64,000 nt of DNA, taken from positions 9,318,001 to 9,382,000 of the forward strand of contig OX439005.1 in NCBI GenBank assembly GCA_949316495.1, read 5' to 3'. The position numbers were made by a program, and so were the translations under genes. This document shows positions 33,825 to 48,800 of this stretch, piece by piece; position 1 is the first letter of the stretch; each line of letters begins with the position of its first letter. Source of the stretch: Amphiduros pacificus (Eukaryota > Annelida > Polychaeta > Phyllodocida > Hesionidae). A model generated the notes under the pieces. The model was given only the letters and a program-made list of their open reading frames with translations, was not told the origin of the DNA and did no database searches.

Positions 33825-36800
33825 GTAGGCATTCACATGTTTTTTATTTGTGCTAAGTCTGGAAGATTTGCAAAAATAACAGAGCTCAGTACATGGGTCA
33901 TTTGGACTCTTTATGAAGCATGTCAAAATGTTCATATTATACTAATATTTTTTTGGTAATATACTTGCATTTAAACATTTTATAATTAGTGAAATTTCAA
34001 ATGAGTTTTATTTGGTGAACTAAGATTTGAAATTTGCACAGCAAATGATGACAGACAATAGAAGAATCTTTCTTATCAAGGGTTGACATTGAGATCAGAG
34101 ATCATTTATTAGTGCAGAGATATGATAATGGTCTATTGATCACAAATGACATACATGTGTAAACCTTGCTTGAATTTATATCATAACAAGTGAGACATAT
34201 TATGCAAGTGTTGACTGTAGTGAGGACATGTCATGCTTTATTAAGGTTGACATTGTCACTAGTTGCTGAGAGTAAATCCTCCACGTCCCTTGCTGCAAAC
34301 CTCCGCCATGATGTGCACCTCAACCCAGCTACCCTCCTCTCTTAATGCACCACTGATACCAATCTATCATATAGACATCTCTATAGATAGCATTTGCCCC
34401 GCCACACCTCAGAAGTGGGGGACTGTATGATAGAGAAAGGGGATCCCTTGTATTTCACTCCAGCCTGGGCTGCATGTCAAAGTTTGGGGACAAAAGGCAA
34501 CTTATGCTCCCAAATCAAGCTTTAAACAGAGAAGGGCATTGGTTCCCAATGGCAGGCATCTATGTGGCTGTGAATAGCTTTAATTGTTCTTAATAGACAA
34601 AATACCAAAAAGCCATGATCAAATTAAATCTGTCTAGTATAAATTGTTACAGTGTGACATTTGTATGATTTGTGTATTTTTCATTCTTTTAGGGATAAAA
34701 AAAGCAGTGAGCTGATTTTTTTCCATTCCAATTATTAGAACCTAGAATTCAAAACATGTTAAAATGATATTTGAAAAAAGATAATAGATTCAAATGTTGT
34801 AACTGCCAGAAGTGATTCAAGCTTAAACAAATTTTAGAATGACATCATCTTGTAAACATAGTCACGTATTGTGTGGTGGGTAGGACCAGTGCACCCAGGC
34901 AGGTGTGTGATGACATCCACATATATGTTTTATGGGAAAATACAATACATGAAGGACAATTGAAAACATTTCAAAGTGTTATGACCTGAATTCATAACAT
35001 CTACGATAAAGAAAGAAGGTATCCACTAAGTTTAAAAATAAGCCACCAGAATCCTACAAGTTTAAAATTTCATCTACCTGAAAAACAATCATTTAAACTA
35101 TTAAAATTGACTTTATAAAATGTTAACATTGATTAGGTTATATGATAGCCCTCAGAACTATTTGGTTGAATTTGTGCAAAACCAAATCAATGTTGGACTT
35201 AAAATCTTTTTGCTCATTAGAATTGGAGAAATGTGCAGAGGGACATTATTTTAAAACAACAGCAACTATAAAGTGACATGTCATTGTTGATATGGCTCAA
35301 ATTGCTCCCAGCCATTTAACATAATACTGTTTAACTTTCTATGAAATATATTGTTGTGGAATGTTGATTGCAGTGTTTAACTACCTTTGAAATGTCTCTA
35401 GTTCAGTGATGTGCTAATTGCCATGCTAATATCAAAACAAAATGTAAAATAGATAATTGAGCTTAAAGTTCTGTGCATGCGTCTTTGCAGTTAGTGTCAG
35501 CTCTGATAGGACAACAGAGTTAGCATGCTTTAAGTAATCTTTTGTTTTTATACTAATTATCCCAATGGAGGAAGCCATAAGTCAGCTAACTCCTATTCCA
35601 TCTGTATCAACTGATTTACCAAGATCACATGCTGCTGTGTTACCATGGTTATATGTTTATACTACACTCTCTGAAAAACTGATAACATAACACCAAATTA
35701 TAAATATTTGATGCAAACATACATGTACATTCAACAAATTGTTTGCTAATTATTATATACAATATTGATATATTGACAAAGCATATCAAGCTATTTAGTA
35801 TTTCATAATGACTATGTCCAGAATGCTGAGAATCTATTGACCATCTTACCAAGACAATATTGACAGCTGCACTTGGCTCAACACCACATACACTTCAATT
35901 CTTTATATCAAGCATATATACAACTTTGAATTAAATTTTCAGATATTTCACATTTTTTGCAAACACTAGTCTGTATATTGTACATGTATATTTATCTCAT
36001 AAGGAAGAAAAGAACATAAAATCATTCACACCTTCCCTGTATTTTATGCGGCCCAATGATATTCATAGTATCACCGTCAGTAATGTAAATTATCAAATAT
36101 CAAAAATATTCTACCAGACAAAAGTCCTTATAATGGCACATATATTGCCATTTTGAAATATTCATCTGACCAGTCCTCCAGTGTATTTGGCTGACCAGTC
36201 CTCCAGTGTATTTGGCTGACCAGCCCTCCAGTGTATTTGGCTGACCAGTCCTCCAGTGTATTTGGCTGACCAGCCCTCCAGTGTATTTGACTGACCAGTC
36301 CACCAGTTTATTTGGCTGACCAGTCCTCCAGTGTATTTGGCTGACCAGTCCTCCAGTGTATTTGACTGACCAGTCCTCCAGTGTATTTGGCTGACCAGTC
36401 TTTCAGTGTATTTGGCTGACCAGTCCTCCAGTGTATTTGGCTGATCAGCCCTCCAGTTTATTTGGCTGACCAGTCCTCCAGTGTATTTGGCTGACCAGCC
36501 CTCCAGTGTATTTCACTGATCAGCCCTCCAGTTTATTTGGCTGACCAGTCCTCCAGTGTATTTGACCAGGCATGATCTTCATTATATCTAGACTAAAGGG
36601 ATCAGTTCTGAAGAATCCTTAGCCAAGGAAATTAATATTCTTGGTAGAAGAAAATGTTTATAAAGGGACCACTGCTCTGGTAGGAATCAGGAATAATCAG
36701 GATAAATCTGAGCAAGGGCAATCAATCTTACAATCAGAATTTGTTTATGTGCATGATTTACAAGAACATGCACCGAGGCACCATAAATAACACATCAAAA

Positions 36801-39800
36801 TATTATATCAAGAACAAGTTATATGTTGAATGAGTGCCGAGAATTTGGCAATGTGGAGTCATAATGGTTACGTGCAGTGCCAGATTCCAGATGGTCAGTC
36901 TTCACTGATAATGGTCCTAGCCTCAGGGTGTTTCAAATGTTGACAATTAATTATCTTTTCAAATATATAAATTGGACAATAATAGATTGGATGACATCAA
37001 AGTATTTTGTAACGATCCAGAGAAGTCCTCCAGTATATATGACTGAGCAATGGTTACCAGACTGAGCAATGGTTACCAGACTGAGCAATGGTTACCAGAC
37101 TGAGCAAAGGTTACCAGACTGAGCAATGGTTACCAGACAGAGCAATGGTTACCAGACTGAGCAATGGTTACCAGACTGAACAATGGTTACCAGACTGAGC
37201 AATGGTTACCAGACAGAGCAATGGTTACCAGACTGAGCAATGGTTACCAGACTGAGCAATGGTTACCAGACCGAACAATGGTTACCAGACTGAACAATGG
37301 TTACCAGCTTAGAAGAACCAGCAATGTTGAATGGCAGAAAGTGAGATGTAACTCAGTGACATAGAGTCCAGAGCAAATTCCCCCCTGGATACATTAACTG
37401 AGTAACAAACCCCTCGAGTGTGAACACCACACTATGCATTTATCATGACATGTGACTGTTTAGAGTTGGAGCTGGAAGGCACTAGGTGTCCACGTCAAAT
37501 TAATGTCAAAAACACAATAGCAACAAACTGGCAAATGCTTCAATATTTACCTTAGAATTCTGTTTGTCATTTAATCATAATGAAATTATTATTTTAAAAA
37601 AGCAAATTTCTTCACATTTATGACCTCGATGTGTCTTTCTAACATCCCAAAACATCTAGATGAGTGTTGTTAAACACTTCCATATTTTTTAGCTTTAAAT
37701 TTATAATCATCACATGATCACACTGTGTACTCTGAGCAATCCACGTTGAGAGCTGAATAAATCAAAATCCAGGATCTACCAATTGATACTTTTAATTCTA
37801 AATCCTGCAAAACCATTGAAATTGCAGCCATATTGACATGTTGAAAGTGATATACTTTGAGCAATAGCTTTGGAGGGTATTAGCCCATGCAGCCACCCTT
37901 TAGAATATGCAGTGTTTTGTCTAAACAAAAAACAGTCTGCATACATATATGACTCATAATCAAGAAACTTAGTATCAAAAGTGCAATTCAAACTACTTTG
38001 ATGAATAAATGGTTTATGCATTGTTTGATGTTTTATTCTGATTTTGTTTAGATACGCACGTTCAGCTGTGGAGAGCTGATAGACTACCAGGATATATGTG
38101 ACGGGGTCTACCTCAACGATGTCCTCATGCAAATGTAAGTAGAAGAAATGATATATAGATGGGTCTCATTGTAAGGATAAGAAATGATATATAGATGGAT
38201 CTCATTGTAAGTAGAAGAAATGATATATAGATGGATCTCATTGTAAGGATAAGAAATGATATATAGATGGATCTCATTGTAAGTATAAGAAATGATATAT
38301 AGATGGATCTCATTGTAAGTGTAAGAAATGATATATACCGTATTTACTCGTGTATAAGTCGAGGTTTTTGTCCACAAATCCTTAGTTAATGTTAGGGGGG
38401 TCGTCTTATACACGAGAGCAACCTGTGGACGAGAATTTATGCCCAAAAATTACGGCACTACGAGTTTTCATTACAAACATTCTTATTTTCGAAATACCGA
38501 ATATCGGACATAACGGATCGATTTAACAGTCTTATACTCGAGTAATTACGGTAAAACGTAAATACGATGTTCATATTTTCGAAATAACGAATATCAGACG
38601 CAGCAGATTGATTTTAATTGCATTTGAAATTATAAAGAAAGGTATTTACCCAATATTATTGGTCTATTATTTCGAAACGCTTTGTTTTGACTTTGTTCTC
38701 ACTGATTCCAATCGTCAGTGTTAGTTTTGCGTTTCGTCATTGTCTCCACTGCTTTGAGTCGTGTCTTCCCTTTTTGACAGAAATGCTTTTCACACGTGGA
38801 TCGATTTTAAGTGTGTTTTAAATGATAAATAAAGGTATTTACCCAATATTATCACAAATTGTTCGAGAACAGAACAAAACCATCAATCCATTTAAAACGC
38901 AATTAAAATCGATCCACGTGTGAAAGCATTTCTGTCCAAGCGGGAAGACACGACTCAAAGCAGTGGAAACAAAGACGAAATGAAAAACTGTGAACGCTGA
39001 TAATTGAAATCAGTGAGAACAAAGTCAAAACAAAGCATTTCGAAATAATATGTTTTAAATGATATATAAAGGTATTTACCCAATATTATCACAAATTAAA
39101 TTGCAACACGTGGTCGCAATTTTGAAAGGCGGAAGTGACGGGAAGAGGCTCTTGTTTTTAGCGCGAAAACGAGTTTGATATTTTAATTGCATTTTAAATG
39201 ATAAATAAAGGTATTTACCCAATATTATCACAAATTCGCTTTGCAGGTCAAGAACAGAACAAAACCATCCATTCATTTAACATGCATTACGCAATACTAG
39301 CGTGAAAGCAAATATCGGACAGGCGGACTACTGTCTACACGTGTCTTCCCTGTTGACAGAAATGCTTTCACACGTGGATCGATTTTAATTGCGTTTTAAA
39401 TGATAAATAAAGGTATATACATAATATTATCACAAATTACGTTTTGCAGGTCGAGAACAGAACAAAACCATCCATTATTGCGCAATATATTAACAATCGT
39501 TTTCGCGCTAAAAACAAGAGCCTTTTCCCGTCACTTCCGTCTTTCAAAATTGCGACCACGTGTTGCGTTGAGTCGTGTCTTCCTTGTTGACAGAAATGCT
39601 TTCACACGCGGATCGATTTCAATTGCATTTCAAATGATAAATAATGAAAACGCTTTGTTTTGAGGCTAAAATCAATGATGTGGAGAAATTCTCGACGTAA
39701 TTGTGATAATATTAAGTACATACCTTTATTTATCATTTAAAACGCAATTAAAATCGATCAGCTACGGATATGAAAGTTCAATTTGACATGTTGGCCGCTC

Positions 39801-42800
39801 CACTTTTGTCTCGTGGGCACCCAGACGCTAAGATCAAGGACGTCACGTACATCGTATTACGTTTTACTTTGTGGAGAAATTCTCGACCCGCGAAGCATAA
39901 GTTGTGATAATATTGGGTAAATACCTTTATTTATCATTTAAAACACAATTAAAATCGATCCGTCCGATATTCGTTATTTCAAAAATATGAACATCGTATT
40001 TATGTTTTACCGTAATAACTCGAGTATAAGACCATCGTCTTATACACAACTCGTCTTATATTCAGAAATTGTTTTTTTTCAAGCGATATAACCTCGATTT
40101 TGGGGGGTCGTCTTATACACGAGTCGACTTATACACGAGTAAATACGGTAGATGGATCTCATTGTAAGGATAAGAAATGATATATAGATGGATCTCATTG
40201 TAAGTATAAGAAATGATATATAGATGGATCTCATTGTAAGTATAAGAAATGATATATAGATGGATCTCATTTGTTTATTTAATCTCATTCACATGGAAAT
40301 GTAAGTTGGCCAGCAGTCAATTGAATTAACCAGAACTGAAGTTTTTCAGTGCATTTTCATTATAAAGAATCGTGCAGACTGAGAGATCTATTTTATATCC
40401 ACAATCAAACATTTGTGACAAAATGAATGTCTGGTGCCAATTTAATCCTCATATTGTCATCAGATCCACCAGATTGTTTACATATATTAGAGAGGTAGTT
40501 ATATTTATTATATCGACAGGGATCTCTTTCCCACCATCTAGACGGTTATATCTAGTCTACATACAGACAAGGAGCTCCCCCAGACAGTTAGATCTAGTCT
40601 ACATACAGAGAAGGAACTCTGCCCCAGACAGATGTAGTCTAAATACAGACAAGGAACTCCCCCCAGACGGTTAGATCTAGTCTACATACAGACAAGGAAC
40701 TCCCCCCAGACAGTTAGATCTAGTCTACATACAGACAAGGAACTCCCCCCAGACGGTTAGATCTAATCGACCTACAGACAAGGAACTCCCCCCAGACAGT
40801 TAGATCTAATCTACATACAGACAAGGAACTCCCCCCAGACGGTTAGATCTAATCTACATACAGACAAGGAACTCCCCCCAGACGGTTAGATCTAATCAAC
40901 ATACAGACAAGGAACCCCCCCAGACAATCGGTTTAATTTGGAGTCTATTTGAGGACACCATGAGGATTTAACACTGACGACCGATATTATCATCTGAACG
41001 TCAAACAGAAGTCAAGCACAATTTCATGAATAATTTTGTTAAAATTATAAACAATTTTTTGTTTCAACCCCCAAATCATTTCTGAGAAGATTTTGGCAGT
41101 TTCCTAGTGATGGAACCTCATTTATATTGCCTCATGATTTGCCTCCTGAGCAAACCTTAACCAGGATTGTCTCAAGTGTTAGGCAAATAGAATATGGAGC
41201 TGATCTTCATGACGCACGATCTAAGATAGTATATGCTGCTCTCTGGGTGTGATAAGATATAAGTACTGCAACATTACTAGGGCAGTCCACGTGGTAAAAG
41301 TGGGATCTTGTCCTTCCTGTTCATTGTATATTCACATCAAAGAAACTAAAAAATAATCTAGATCACACTGGTTAATATTGTCCTGTTAAGACATAAATAG
41401 TTAGATCAATGTTTTGAAGAGCAGCCAGACTGAACAAATTAACTATTGTAATTGTGAACATTGGTGAACACCAACCAAGCCATAAGTAAGAATGTCCTGG
41501 ATGTGACGAGGCTCAATACCTGACCATTTGCCCCCTATATTGCCCCCTAAAATCTCTTTGTCACTTTTGCATTTAATTATGTTATGTAATTATGTGAATG
41601 AGAAGGTTTTGATCTTGTCTGGTCCTGTACTGCCTCTCATGGGAGACTAAAACCCCCAGAGATTTGAACATAAATGCAGAAGTATCAGTGAATTGGGAAC
41701 CACTTGTACATTATATAAGTATCAAAGCGGTGCAAAGCCATTAGCTTGAATGATTGGCGGCACAATTGGCCAGGTCCGTGGGTCAATAATTAGGTGCTCT
41801 TTCTGTAGTCCCAGCAGATGCCCACAATGCACTCAGCCTGCAAATAAACAACTTTTAGCCATATCAATGTGATTGATATTTACAATTGAACACTTTGTTT
41901 CAGACACAGTACTTATGATATAATATACTCAAGAATGTGATTGCAGGGAATAACCATGTATTTTCATAAACTGAGTACGTTTACTTTGAAGAGAAATATG
42001 ATTATAGGAGCAAAAACACTTTCACAAAAATGTAGAATGACATTGATATATTAGTTTGTGCAAACATCACAACAATACTAAACAAATAACCAAAACATTT
42101 GGCATGATTACCAATTTACCACTTAGTTTAAAAAAGCCAAGTCTGCCCGAGTCTGAGCATGTTGATGGTAGCAAATTTACCAAGCTATGATGGCAGTATG
42201 GAGCCATGATATGTGCACCACTCGGGGCTGTATTGATGCATTAATGTTTTATAATGTCACTTCATGCAGGAGGTACCTCAGTACATTGTTATTATGGAGA
42301 GACAGTCAGGGAGAAGAGTGCTTTGTTGCTTGGAAGGCAATCATACAAAATCCATGTTCAGTGAAGGAATCACTTCCCGTGGAGGACATGGCAAAAACCC
42401 GATCCCATTATGAAATGCATAAGGTCTGTCAAACATTCAGACATCTCTGTGAACAAAATAAAAAAATATCATTTGTCCCTTTATTTTGATGTGAGCATAA
42501 CTCTTGCAGTATTTTCAGAACACCATAACAAGTCTAAGAGCACTTGTCAAAGATGACTTTATTTTGTTGAAAATAATCTTGATAATTTCAATAATCTTAA
42601 TTTATTTTCATTAAATGTGTCTAGATCATTGTGTAACCATTCTTCAAAATCTAATGAAAATCTGTGAGATGATCAAGAAAAAACTCTCTTGTGTATGTAA
42701 ATTTGTGATTGTCCCTCTCTCTCTCTCATGTCTTGTCTGCCCTTCACTCTCTCTCATGTCTTGTCTGCCCTTCACTCTCTCATGTCTTGTCTGCCCTTCA

Positions 42801-45800
42801 CTCTCTCATGTATTGTCTGCTCCAGAGGTTTGGAGTTTTTATCACCCTTTCAGTTGGCACAGGAGTGATATGCTCTTGATGAGCACATATCAAATAGAAA
42901 TCAAGAGGACACCTTCTTTGTGTATAAAGATGCGAGTGCTGGCAACAAACATCTTTAACACTATCAATAATTCTGCTTGTTTTCGCTGCTCAATGCATAT
43001 CACTCTATTATTTATCACCATTAAGATTAAGAGGTGATGTGATGGAGCCCTCAATTGTGTGCATAAATAGAAGATTAGTCGTGATGGACATGATACATTC
43101 TTCACATCATTGTTTGTGCCTTATTGGCTCAATCATGATTACCAGGATTAGTACGGAATGATGACGAATGGTTAGATTAGGAGGAGATGAGTGTGGATTA
43201 GAGGCAGAGATAATTCCATGTCTAGTGATATAAGGTAGGGTCGAGAGATTGACGGAACTTGTTATTTTGGCAAGCTCTCCAGGATTACATAATTATGATC
43301 ACCTGGAGCCAAACCTTTATTTAGGCATGCATAAATGCGACCAAATGGTGTCATGCGTAGTCATTTTATGGCTTTATCAGGTCATGCAGAGCTGTAGAAT
43401 GGCACAGTAGCTCATCTCCATCCTGTCTCCCCATCACTGATGTTGTCCTGTCGGGAGCTCATCTTTAGTTCCATCCTGTCTCCCCATCACTGATGTTGTC
43501 CTGTCAGGGGCTCATCTTTAGTTCCATCCTGTCTCCCCATCACTAATGTTGTCCTGTCAGGAGCTCATCTCTAGTTCCATCCTGTCTCCCATCACTGATG
43601 TTGTCCTGTCAGGGGCTCATCTCTAGTTCCATCCTGTCTCACCATCACTGATGTTGTCCTGTCAGGGGTTTATCTCTAGTTCCATCCTGTCTCCCCATCA
43701 CTGATGTTGCCCTGTCAGGGGCTCATCTCTAGTTCCTTACTGTCTCCCCATCACTGATGTTGTCCTGTCAGGGGCTCATCTTTAGTTCCATCCTGTCTCC
43801 CCATCACTGATGTTGTCCTGTCAGGGGCTCATCTCTAGTTCCTTACTGTCTCCCCATCACTGATGTTGTCCTGTCAGGGGCTCATCTTTAGTTCCATCCT
43901 GTCTCCCCATCACTGATGTTGTCCTGTCAGGAGCTCATCTCTAGTTCCTTACTGTCTCCCCATCACTGATGTTGCCCTGTCAGGGGCTCATCTTTAGTTC
44001 CATCCTGTCTCCCCATCACTGATGTTGTCCTGTCAGGAGCTCATCTCTAGTTCCTTACTGTCTCCCCATCACTGATGTTGTCCTGTCAGGGGCTCATCTC
44101 TAGTTCCTTACTGTCTCCCCATCACTGATGTTGCCCTGTCAGGAGCTCATCTCTAGTTCCAAACTAGATGTTGTCATCACTGATGTTGTCTTCCAGCCTG
44201 CCTCCCCATCAGTGAATGTCATAATTCCTCTCTTTGGAATCAGACTAAACACAGGTTCACATGAATTTTCATGAATTTGTCATGATTTTTTTTCATGAAT
44301 TTGTCATGAATTTAAATTTTAAGTTTTTAACAATATATTACACAATCTCTTAGTCAAAACCAAAGTACAATACATCTATATATTAATATAGATTAAGATA
44401 TATAATTTTTTTAGGTAGCAGAGAGTAATGGGGTAAAACCGTGAAAGTGCCTCCAATAAAGGGATGGCCCTTCACCCATTTGAAAAAAAGACATCAGTTC
44501 CCAACAATGGACAACAAATATGTTATTAAGGTTGACTTTAAAAAAAACAATTCTTGGTATATAGAAAAATCATACCAACTGAAAATCTACATGTACTTTA
44601 TTTCAGAGACCAGAGAGATCAATCTGATGAGGAAATTCACAGGCTGGCCAAGGACACCAATGCACGAATACAGAACTGGTCAACTCTCATGAAAAACATA
44701 AAGAATTACTACCAGGTAGGTCAATAATGCAAAACTGATAACTTATTGTTACCCATGAAATATTTTGGGGAAAAAAGATTCCGACAAAGTCAGGATAGTG
44801 TATAACTCCTATTTGTATTATAAGGTCCATCTGGTAGCTGGTGATACCATCTGGTAGCAGGTGATACCATCTGGTAGCAGGTGATACCATCTGGTAGTAG
44901 GCAATACCATCTAGTAGCTGGCGATACCATCTAGTAGCTGGCGATACCATCTAGTAGCTGGTGATACCATCTGGTAGCAGGTGATACCATCTGATAGCAG
45001 GTGATACCATCTGGTTGCTGGTGATACCATCTGGTAGCAGGTGATACCATCTGATAGCAGGTGATACCATCTGGTAGCTGGTGATACCATCTGATAGCTG
45101 GTGATACCATCTGATAGCAGGTGATACCATCTGGTAGCTGGTGATACCATCTGATAGTATGTGATACCATCTGATAGCATATGATACCATCTGGTAGCAG
45201 GTGATACCATCTGATAGCAGGTGATACCATCTGGTAGCTGGTGATACCATCTGGTAGCAGTTGATACCATCTGTTAGCAGGTGATACCATCTGGTAGCAG
45301 GTGATACCATCTGGTAGCAGGTGATACCATCTGGTAGCAGGTGATACCATCTAGTAGCAGGTGATACCATCTGGTAGCAGGTGATACCATCTGGTAGCAT
45401 GTGATACCATCTGATAGCTGGTGATACCATCTGGTAGCAGGTGATACCATCTGGTAGCTGGTGATACCATCTGATAGCAGGTGATACCATCTGGTAGCTG
45501 GTGATACCATCTGGTAGCATGTGATACCATCTGGTAGCAGGTGATACCATCTGGTAGCAGGTGATACCATCTAGTAGCTGGTGATACCATCTGGTAGCTG
45601 GTGATACCATCTGGTAGCTGGTGATACCATCTGGTAGCTGGTGATACCGTCTGGTAGCATGTGATACCATCTGGTAGCTGGTGATACCATCTGGTAGCAT
45701 GTGATACCATCTGGTAGCAGGTGATACCATATGATAGCAGGTGATACCATCTGGTAGCATGTGATACCATCTGATAGCATGTGATATCATCTGGTAGCAG

Positions 45801-48800
45801 GTGATACCATCTGATAGCAGGTGATACCATCTGGTAGCTGGTGATACCATCTGGTAGCATGTGATACCATCTGGTAGCTGGTGATACCATCTGGTAGCTG
45901 GTGATACCATCTGGTAGCATGTGATACCATCTAGTAGCTGGTGATACTATTCAGGGCAGTATAAGGACTACCCACCCTCTACACAGCCAGCAGAGTGTGC
46001 CTACCTTATATACATACGTGTATATATTCAATGAGATCAAGAGATATGTGACTCATGACAATATTGACACTGAATATTGACCAAAGATTATGAAACTAAA
46101 ATAGATGTAATTGACATTTGTGCCTTTGGTCTTTTGACATTAAATAATCATATATTGTTTGATATTAATCTGACAACTGTGAATGAATATGAATCATGAT
46201 GTCGTTTATTAGTGATCAGATATAACATGCCAAGAATAGCGGCCACGGTGGAACTATCTACCTTCTCTCTGAGGAAGAGAGATAAGAGGAGGCTATCCAG
46301 GTGACATATGGGGGGGGCATGGGGGGGGGGGGTCGGAATTCCCAAACTGCCCATTGATGACTATGATGGCAATGAGGTGCTCAAATAAATACAGATAAAC
46401 AAACATATGGCAATCGTTCAATTTACTATCATTTTTCAATTAATCACACATCTTGGGTCATACTTGCTTGTCTACTCTAAATCATATCACCAAGTTTGAC
46501 ATTACCCTGTCACCCCATTGCTTTATTATCAGTAAGCCATACTGAGCCATACTGAACCACACTGAGCCACATTGAGCCATGCTGAGCCACATTGAGCCAT
46601 GCTGAGCCACACTGAGCCATACTGAGCCATGCTGGGCCATACTGGGCCATGCTGAGCCATGCTGAGCCAGTGTGACATTTGGCTACACTGTACCCTGTCA
46701 CATCATTGACTTGCTGTAATACATGAATTCTTTTGACTTTATAAATAATTGTCTTACCAACATTTATCTGAGCACAAGTGGGTTGCTGTTCACATTATGT
46801 AAGCTGCACGATACATGGAAAGTTGTGCATATTGAAAGATTCCAGAAGTGCCTAGTTCGTCACTGAATGGATTAATGGGTGCCAAGCATTCATCCACATC
46901 AGATGCATGACTGCAATATATCCTCAGAGTATTGCAGACGTTGCCTCAGGAAGGAGATGGATTCCTTGCGGTTGATGTCAGGTGCACTACCTTGGGAAAG
47001 AATAAGCATGTCAAGTGTTAATCATTGGACACACTTTGTAGTCTGAGAAGTTAATTACTTTTGTGAGTGAAAGCCCAGATCATAACAGAAGGTTAAGTGG
47101 CCTATTTTGTGTGATGCTCTATTAGGTCCCACCCTATTCTGGGGAGTGGTGCCGTATTAGGTCCCACCCTATTCTGGGGAGTGGTGCCGTATTAGGTCCC
47201 ACCGTATTCTGGGGAGTGGTGCTGTATTAGGTCTCACCCTATTCTGGGGAGTGGTGCTGTATAAGGTCCCACCCTAATCTGGGGAGTGGTGCTGTATTAG
47301 GTCCCACCCTATTCTGGGGAGTGGTGCTGTATAAGTTCCCACCGTATTCTGGGGAGTGATGCTGTATTAGGTCCCACCCTAATCTGGGGAGTGGTGCTGT
47401 ATTAGGTCTCACCCTATTCTGGGGAGTGGTGCTGTATAAGGTCCCACCCTAATCCGGGGAGTGGTGCTGTATTAGGTCCCACCCCACACTGGGGAGCGGT
47501 ACTGTATTCGGTCCCACCCTAATCTGGGGAGTGGTGCTGTATTAGGTCCCACCCCACACTGGGGAGTGGTGCCGTATTAGGTCCCACCCTATTCTGGGGA
47601 GTGGTGCCGTATTAGGTCCCACCCTATTCTGGGGAGTGATGCTGTATTCGGTCCCACCCTATTCTGGGGAGTGGTGCTGTAAAAGGTCCCACCCTATTCT
47701 GGGGAGTGGTGCTATATAAGGTCCCACCCTATTCTGGGGAGTGGTGCTGTATTAGGTCCCACCCTATTCTGGGGAGTGATGCTGTATTCAGTCCCACCCT
47801 ATTCTGGGGAGTGATGCTGTATTCAGTCCCACCCTATTCTGGGGAGTGGTGCTGTATTAGGTCCCACCCTATTCTGGGGAGTGATGCTGTATTCGGTCCC
47901 ACCCTATTCTGGGGAGTGGTGCTGTAAAAGGTCCCACCCTATTCTGGGGAGTGGTGCTATATAAGGTCCCACCCTATTCTGGGGAGTGATGCTGTATTAG
48001 GTCCCACCCTATTCTGGGGAGTGGTGCTGTATTCGGTCCCACCTTATTCTAGGGAGTGGTGCTGTATTAGGTCCCACCGTATTCTGGGGAGTGGTGCTGT
48101 ATTAGGTCCCACCGTATTCTGGGGAGTGGTGCTGTATTAGGTCCCACCCTATTCTGGGGAGTGATGCTGTATTCAGTCCCACCCTATTCTGGGGAGTGGT
48201 GCTGTATTAGGTCCCACCCTATGGGGAGTGGTGCCGTATTAGGTCCCACCCTATTCTGGGGAGTGATGCTGTATTCGGTCCCACCCTATTCTGGGGAGTG
48301 ATGCTGTATTCGGTCCCACCCTATTCTGGGGAGTGGTGCTGTAAAAGGTCCCACCCTATTCTGGGGAGTGGTGCTATATAAGGTCCCACCCTATTCTGGG
48401 GAGTGATGCTGTATTAGGTCCCACCCTATTCTGGGGAGTGGTGCTGTATTCGGTCCCACCTTATTCTAGGGAGTGGTGCTGTATTAGGTCCCACCGTATT
48501 CTGGGGAGTGGTGCTGTATTAGGTCCCACCGTATTCTGGGGAGTGGTGCTGTATTAGGTCCCACCCTATTCTGGGGAGTGATGCTGTATTCAGTCCCACC
48601 CTATTCTGGGGAGTGGTGCTGTATTAGGTCCCACCCTATGGGGAGTGGTGCCGTATTAGGTCCCACCCTATTCTGGGGAGTGATGCTGTATTCAGTCCCA
48701 CCCTATTCCTGGGAGTGGTGCTGTATTAGGTCCCACCGTATGGGGAGTGGTGCCGTATTAGGTCCCACCCTATTCTGGGGAGTGGTGCTGTATTAGGTCC

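Larger units (their letters stand above)
33825..38051 (+). other. CCDC88 intron 1
   Basis: 4.2 kb, AT-rich, no exon recognised. Contains the 25-bp (36166-36568) and 19-bp (37041-37307) minisatellites. Ends with TTGTTTAG acceptor. Confidence 0.8.
38135..44606 (+). other. CCDC88 intron 2
   Basis: 6.5 kb, no exon recognised. In order: the 36-bp donor-derived array split by a 1.8-kb DNA element, a 43-bp array, about 1.8 kb of AT-rich DNA, a 28-bp array and a 53-bp array. Confidence 0.8.

Noticed and set aside
46795-47000. Possible relic of a LINE reverse transcriptase tail (HIERFQKCLVRH)
   Set aside because: Only a dozen residues resemble the LINE motif and the following residues do not continue it, so I cannot support it.
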